A stretch of DNA of 43,366 nucleotides from DATFWC01 sp045801465. Lineage in GTDB: Bacteria; Pseudomonadota; Alphaproteobacteria; Rhizobiales; Xanthobacteraceae. This document shows positions 40,420 to 43,366 of this stretch, one piece after another. The position numbers and the translations under genes were made by a program. Positions within the stretch are counted from its first letter, which is position 1. Every line of letters begins with the position of its first letter. The stretch covers positions 1-43,366 of the forward strand of contig JBJMSU010000208.1 in NCBI GenBank assembly GCA_045801465.1, given 5' to 3'. The notes under the pieces were generated by a model. The model had not been told where the DNA came from. It did no database searches and worked only from the letters and a program-made list of their open reading frames with translations.

Positions 40420-40627
40420 GCGTCAGGCGCGATGCCGAACTTCTCGGCGGGCACCGACGGCTTATGAGTAAAACCATCGAGCCGGCAGCCTGGTTCCACG
40501 ATTTTCTGGCAACTCGTCTTCATGGGGAAACGTGCATTCGTCACGCGCCAGACGGGCCGTGTTGCCGGCCGTAGCGTCCGGCCCATAGACTTCGACACAT
40601 TCGCCGATGTGGCAGGAGAGCAAAATC

Positions 40628-41461
40628 TTGAACCGTGCGGCCGAACAGCCTTGCGGCGGTAATCCGCAGGATGCGTCCTTGGCGGCTATCCGCATTCGTA
40701 GTCTCACCAAGACGTTCGGCGCGCTCACCGCCATCGACAACGTGTCGGTGGACATCCAGTCCGGCGAGTTCTTCATGATCGTCGGTCCGAGCGGATGCGG
40801 GAAAACCACGCTTCTGCGCATTCTGGCCGGCCTCGAGCAGGCGACGGCAGGGACGCTCGAGATCGCCGCGCCGCGCTCGGACCGTCCGACGAACGCGATG
40901 ATCTTCCAAGGCGATTCGATCTTTCCGTGGATGACGGTGTGGAACAATGCCGCGTATGGCCTGAGGATGCGCCGCGTGCCCGCCGCCGTCATCAAAGAGG
41001 TGGTCGGTCACTACCTGGAGCGCACCGGGCTCACGCGCTTTGCCGATTACTATCCGTACCAATTGTCCGGCGGCATGCGCCAGCGCGTGTCGATCGCCCG
41101 CGCCTTTGCCAACGACCCGGAAATCCTGTTGATGGACGAGCCGTTCTCCGCGCTCGACGCCCAGAACAAGCTGCTGCTGCAGGAAGAACTGTTGCGCATC
41201 TGGGAGGAGCACAAGAAGACGGTCGTGTTCATCACCCACAGCGTCGACGAGGCCGTGCTGCTCGGCGACCGCATCATGATCATGACAGCACAGCCAGGTC
41301 GGTTGAAGCTGATCGTCCCAGTGCCGCTGGCGCGCCCGCGCGACCTGATGGAGCTGCAAAAGGCGCCGGAGTTGGGCGCGCTCGTTCACCGCATCTGGTC
41401 GAGCCTGCGCGAGGAAGTCCTGCGCGCCCGCCGGCAGGAAGATAAGGAGGCCAAATCGTGA
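40628..41461 (+). CDS. ABC transporter ATPase, nitrate/sulfonate/taurine type
   Basis: 277 residues from TTG 40628, preceded by AGGAGAG at 7 bases; the ATG at 40607 has no ribosome site. IRSLTKTFGALTAIDNVSVDIQSGEFFMIVGPSGCGKTTLLRILAGLE (Walker A), MIFQGDSIFPWMTVWNNAAYGLRMR, YQLSGGMRQRVSIARAFA (signature), LLMDEPFSALDAQNK (Walker B) and ITHSVDEAVLLGDRI fit SsuB/TauB/NrtD-like ATPases. It overlaps the permease gene (GTGA). No periplasmic binding protein is present on either side, so the substrate is unknown. Confidence 0.93.
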   Translation: MNRAAEQPCGGNPQDASLAAIRIRSLTKTFGALTAIDNVSVDIQSGEFFMIVGPSGCGKTTLLRILAGLEQATAGTLEIAAPRSDRPTNAMIFQGDSIFPWMTVWNNAAYGLRMRRVPAAVIKEVVGHYLERTGLTRFADYYPYQLSGGMRQRVSIARAFANDPEILLMDEPFSALDAQNKLLLQEELLRIWEEHKKTVVFITHSVDEAVLLGDRIMIMTAQPGRLKLIVPVPLARPRDLMELQKAPELGALVHRIWSSLREEVLRARRQEDKEAKS

Positions 41462-42270
41462 CGACGGGGAACATCGCAGCCGCTGCACGGCCGCACTGGG
41501 CGCTGTCGACGCGCTGGCGCGATCGCGTGCTGAGCTTTGCGTCGCCGCTCGCGCTGCTGCTGGTGTGGGAGCTGGCCGGCCATTTCGGCTTTATCGATAC
41601 GCGGTTCTTTCCGCAGCCGTCGAGCATCCTCTCCGTTCTCGCCGACATGATGCGCTCGGGCGAGCTCGCCACCCACACTTTCATCAGCCTCGAGCGGCTC
41701 GCCTGGGGGACGATCATCGGCGGTGTCCCGGCGCTCGTGCTCGGCATCGCCATGGGCCTCAACCGCGTCGTCCGTGCGCTCGTTGATCCCTTGATCGCCG
41801 CAACCTATCCGGTTCCCAAAAGCGCCATCCTGCCGTTGGCCTTGCTGATCTTCGGGCTGGGCGAGGGATCGAAAATCTTCATGGTGGCGATCGGCGTGTT
41901 CTTTCCGGTGGTCATCAATGCGACGACCGGCGTGCGCGAGATCAACCGCATCTATCTCGATGTCGGCCGGAACTTCAAGGCGAGCCGCTGGAACACGTTC
42001 TGGACCATCGCGCTGCCTGGGGCGCTGCCGGTCATCATGACCGGCTTCAAGCTCGGTATCGGCATCGGTCTGGTGCTGATTGCCATCGCCGAGATGATCG
42101 GCGCCAAGAGTGGTCTCGGCTTCCTGATCTGGAGCGCTTGGAGCACGTTTGCGGTCGAGCAGATGTATGCCGGGCTGTTCATGATCGCGCTGATCGGCTT
42201 CCTGCTCACGCTCGCCCTCAACGAGCTCGAACGGATCGTCGTGCCGTGGAAGGCCGACACGGGAGCATGA
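41458..42270 (+). CDS. ABC transporter permease, SsuC/TauC type
   Basis: 270 residues from GTG 41458, overlapping the ATPase stop by 4 bases. About six membrane segments: VLSFASPLALLLVWELAGHFGF, LAWGTIIGGVPALVLGIAMGL, SAILPLALLIFGLGEGSKIFMVAIGVFFPVV and LFMIALIGFLLTLALNELE among them. The EAA-type cytoplasmic loop reads YLDVGRNFKASRWNTFWTIALPGALPVIMTGFKLGIGIGLVLIAIAEMIGAKSGLGFLI, typical of this permease class. With the ATPase it forms a two-gene unit that still needs a binding protein encoded elsewhere. Confidence 0.93.
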   Translation: MTTGNIAAAARPHWALSTRWRDRVLSFASPLALLLVWELAGHFGFIDTRFFPQPSSILSVLADMMRSGELATHTFISLERLAWGTIIGGVPALVLGIAMGLNRVVRALVDPLIAATYPVPKSAILPLALLIFGLGEGSKIFMVAIGVFFPVVINATTGVREINRIYLDVGRNFKASRWNTFWTIALPGALPVIMTGFKLGIGIGLVLIAIAEMIGAKSGLGFLIWSAWSTFAVEQMYAGLFMIALIGFLLTLALNELERIVVPWKADTGA

Positions 42271-42301
42271 AACGGCCTCCGGCGATCCGTTTTGAATGGC
42301 C

Positions 42302-42330
42302 TTGATTTGTCCGGGATGATGCCGTACATT
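42302..42330 (+). promoter_or_regulatory. Promoter for tacAT
   Basis: TTGATT (42302-42307) and TACATT (42325-42330) are separated by exactly 17 bases, 20 bases before the tacA ATG, a good fit to a housekeeping promoter. GAGGGA immediately after the -10 box may serve as a ribosome site, with long spacing to ATG 42350. Confidence 0.55.
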
Positions 42331-42349
42331 GAGGGACTGAGATTTTATC

Positions 42350-42637
42350 ATGCCCCAGCGGTCCAATCGTACCGCCCGCGTCGAGGCACGGATCAGTCCG
42401 GATGCTCTCGCGATCGTGAAGCGTGCTGCCGAAATCCAAGGCCGCAGCGTCAGCGAATTCATCGTTGATGCCGCCCGGGAGGCGGCGCATCGGACCATCG
42501 AGGAGGCGACGATCATCCGCCTGTCCATCGAGGATCAGCGTCTGATTGCGGACGCGATCCTCAATCCACCCGAGCCGAACGAAGCGTTGCGGCGAGCCTT
42601 CGAGGCTCACAAACGCCTCGTCATCAAATCCCGGTGA
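42350..42637 (+). CDS. tacA: TacA-type (DUF1778) antitoxin
   Basis: 95 residues. RTARVEARISPDALAIVKRAAEIQGRSVSEFIVDAAREAAHRTIEEATIIRLSIEDQRLIADAILNPPEPNEALRRAFEAHKRL is a ribbon-helix-helix N-terminus with the IRLS-x-EDQ-x-L-x-AD-x-L-PPEPN tail that binds the acetyltransferase toxin. Its stop overlaps the toxin GTG (GTGA). The family represses its own promoter together with TacT. Confidence 0.94.
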   Translation: MPQRSNRTARVEARISPDALAIVKRAAEIQGRSVSEFIVDAAREAAHRTIEEATIIRLSIEDQRLIADAILNPPEPNEALRRAFEAHKRLVIKSR

Positions 42638-43134
42638 CGTTCGCTGTCGTTGTCGAGCCGCTTTCGTCAACGCACGAACGGGCTTCCTTCACGTCCGGTG
42701 TTCCGGCGCTCGACCGCTACATTCGCGAACAGGCAGGCCAGGACGTTCGGCGACGCGTCGGCAACTGCTTCGTTGCCGTCGAGCAGGAGACGCGTGCGAT
42801 TGTGGGCTACTACACTCTTGCCGCATCAAGTGTGCCGGTCACCGAACTGCCCCTCACGGAGACCAAACGCCTTCCGCGCTATCCCGTGCTTCCTGCAACG
42901 TTGATTGGAAGGCTCGCCGTCGACAGCCGTTACCGGGGGCGACAGCTTGGCATCGCTTTGGTTGCCGATGCCATACGTCGTAGTGCCCGCGCCGAGCCCG
43001 CAGTGTTCACGCTGGTCGATGCAAAGGATGACGCAGCAACGGCGTTCTACCGCAAGCTTGGCTTTGTGCCCTTGGCAAGCCATTCGTTGACGTTGTTTCT
43101 GCCGATCGCCACCGCGCTCAAGCTCTTTGCCTGA
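42634..43134 (+). CDS. tacT: GNAT-family acetyltransferase toxin (TacT type)
   Basis: 166 residues from GTG 42634. F-x-SGVPALDRYIREQAGQDVRRRVGNCFVAVE, VGYYTLAASSVPV, LIGRLAVDSRYRGRQLGIALVADAIRRS (acetyl-CoA loop R-x-x-G-x-A) and LVDAKDDAATAFYRKLGFVPL (tyrosine of the family) match TacT/AtaT toxins. They acetylate the amino group of charged tRNAs and block translation. It is coupled to tacA by the 4-base overlap. The downstream spacer has GTTTTTACCCC but no clear hairpin. Confidence 0.94.
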   Translation: MTFAVVVEPLSSTHERASFTSGVPALDRYIREQAGQDVRRRVGNCFVAVEQETRAIVGYYTLAASSVPVTELPLTETKRLPRYPVLPATLIGRLAVDSRYRGRQLGIALVADAIRRSARAEPAVFTLVDAKDDAATAFYRKLGFVPLASHSLTLFLPIATALKLFA

Positions 43135-43208
43135 CGCCACCCTGTGTGAGGAAGTTTTTACCCCTTCCGGGGCACCATCCCGGCCGACCACAATCCGGGA
43201 GTAGGACG

Positions 43209-43366
43209 ATGTCGGGGTGGCGGGACGCGAAGAATCGGCAGGCGCTGGCGCGCCTTAACAAAGCGCTGCCGGCGATCTTTCCGGCGCCGGTGCTCACGCA
43301 CGCACTGGAACGGTCTTTGACGCCGGCCATGCCGAGCCGCGCCGTCTACTCGTACTTTCGCGCGCA
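43209..43366 (+). CDS. Unrecognised protein, N-terminal fragment cut by window edge
   Basis: The frame opens at ATG 43209 with GTAGGAC just upstream and runs without a stop to the edge (52 codons): MSGWRDAKNRQALARLNKALPAIFPAPVLTHALERSLTPAM and on. Helical and basic in composition. No family recognised from this fragment. Confidence 0.45.
   Translation, partial: MSGWRDAKNRQALARLNKALPAIFPAPVLTHALERSLTPAMPSRAVYSYFRA

Larger units (their letters stand above)
40255..40627. other. Gene-free divergent region between the HtrA protease and ABC genes
   Basis: 373 bases without a supported gene. Contents: two imperfect 19-base direct repeats at 40295-40313 and 40324-40342 (17 of 19 match) and an 11-base-stem hairpin at 40389-40419 with a T-rich tail on the minus strand. 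A 45-codon minus-strand frame (starting MKTSCQKIVEPGC) ends within the hairpin, but has no ribosome site and is not called. Confidence 0.6.

Noticed and set aside
40386..40598. Small minus-strand protein upstream of the HtrA gene
   Set aside because: No ribosome site, ends inside a hairpin, no recognisable features; a non-coding transcript is at least as likely.

Overview
The window looks like a chromosomal segment of a GC-rich alphaproteobacterium of the Hyphomicrobiales (Bradyrhizobium / Xanthobacteraceae type). Pointers are three Bug/TctC-type periplasmic binding proteins, an NdvA-type glucan exporter, a WPYYDQ-C small secreted protein, and several palindromic intergenic repeats of the kind common in that order. 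This placement comes from gene style, not from a database search. I see no rRNA, tRNA, CRISPR array or transposase.

Left part (1-4.5 kb): a two-partner secretion pair on the minus strand, with the transporter TpsB followed by a filamentous-haemagglutinin-type exoprotein TpsA that runs off the left edge. A small secreted protein lies upstream. 4.8-12.1 kb: an enolase-superfamily enzyme, then a block that looks like flavin/pterin chemistry put to another use. It holds a GTP cyclohydrolase II with a decayed RibB-like N-terminus, a cytochrome b561 two bases behind it, a free-standing RibD-type reductase, and a coupled run of a PTPS-like protein lacking most canonical catalytic residues, a glycosyltransferase and a SAM methyltransferase, with a dehydrogenase just upstream. 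12.2-20.8 kb: cell-surface genes (OpgH/MdoH-type glucan synthase, FkbM methyltransferase, a secreted protein, a YfhO-type membrane protein, an NdvA-type exporter) interrupted by a VapBC pair.

20.9-31 kb: a GlcG-like protein with a Bug binding protein; an HD-domain protein of diiron-oxygenase type; nadC; and a 680-residue fusion of a PhnN-type ribose 1,5-bisphosphokinase with an archaeal-type AMP (NMP) phosphorylase. The fusion could turn AMP plus phosphate into adenine and then PRPP, the co-substrate of NadC next door. A minus-strand catabolic operon follows (YCII, 3-hydroxyisobutyrate-dehydrogenase-like, extradiol-type VOC protein, two binding proteins). 31-34 kb: pncB (another PRPP user in NAD synthesis), a ParDE pair and a compact SIR2-domain protein.

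34-38 kb is an amino-sugar / peptidoglycan-recycling set: NagA, SIS-domain deaminase and BadF-type kinase on the minus strand, MurQ divergent. The right end has another Bug protein, a membrane-anchored HtrA protease, an ATPase/permease pair of the nitrate/sulfonate/taurine ABC type without its binding protein, a TacAT pair and the start of an unrecognised ORF. The main targets for follow-up are the PhnN-NMP phosphorylase fusion beside nadC and the noncanonical RibA/RibD/PTPS/glycosyltransferase/methyltransferase cluster.
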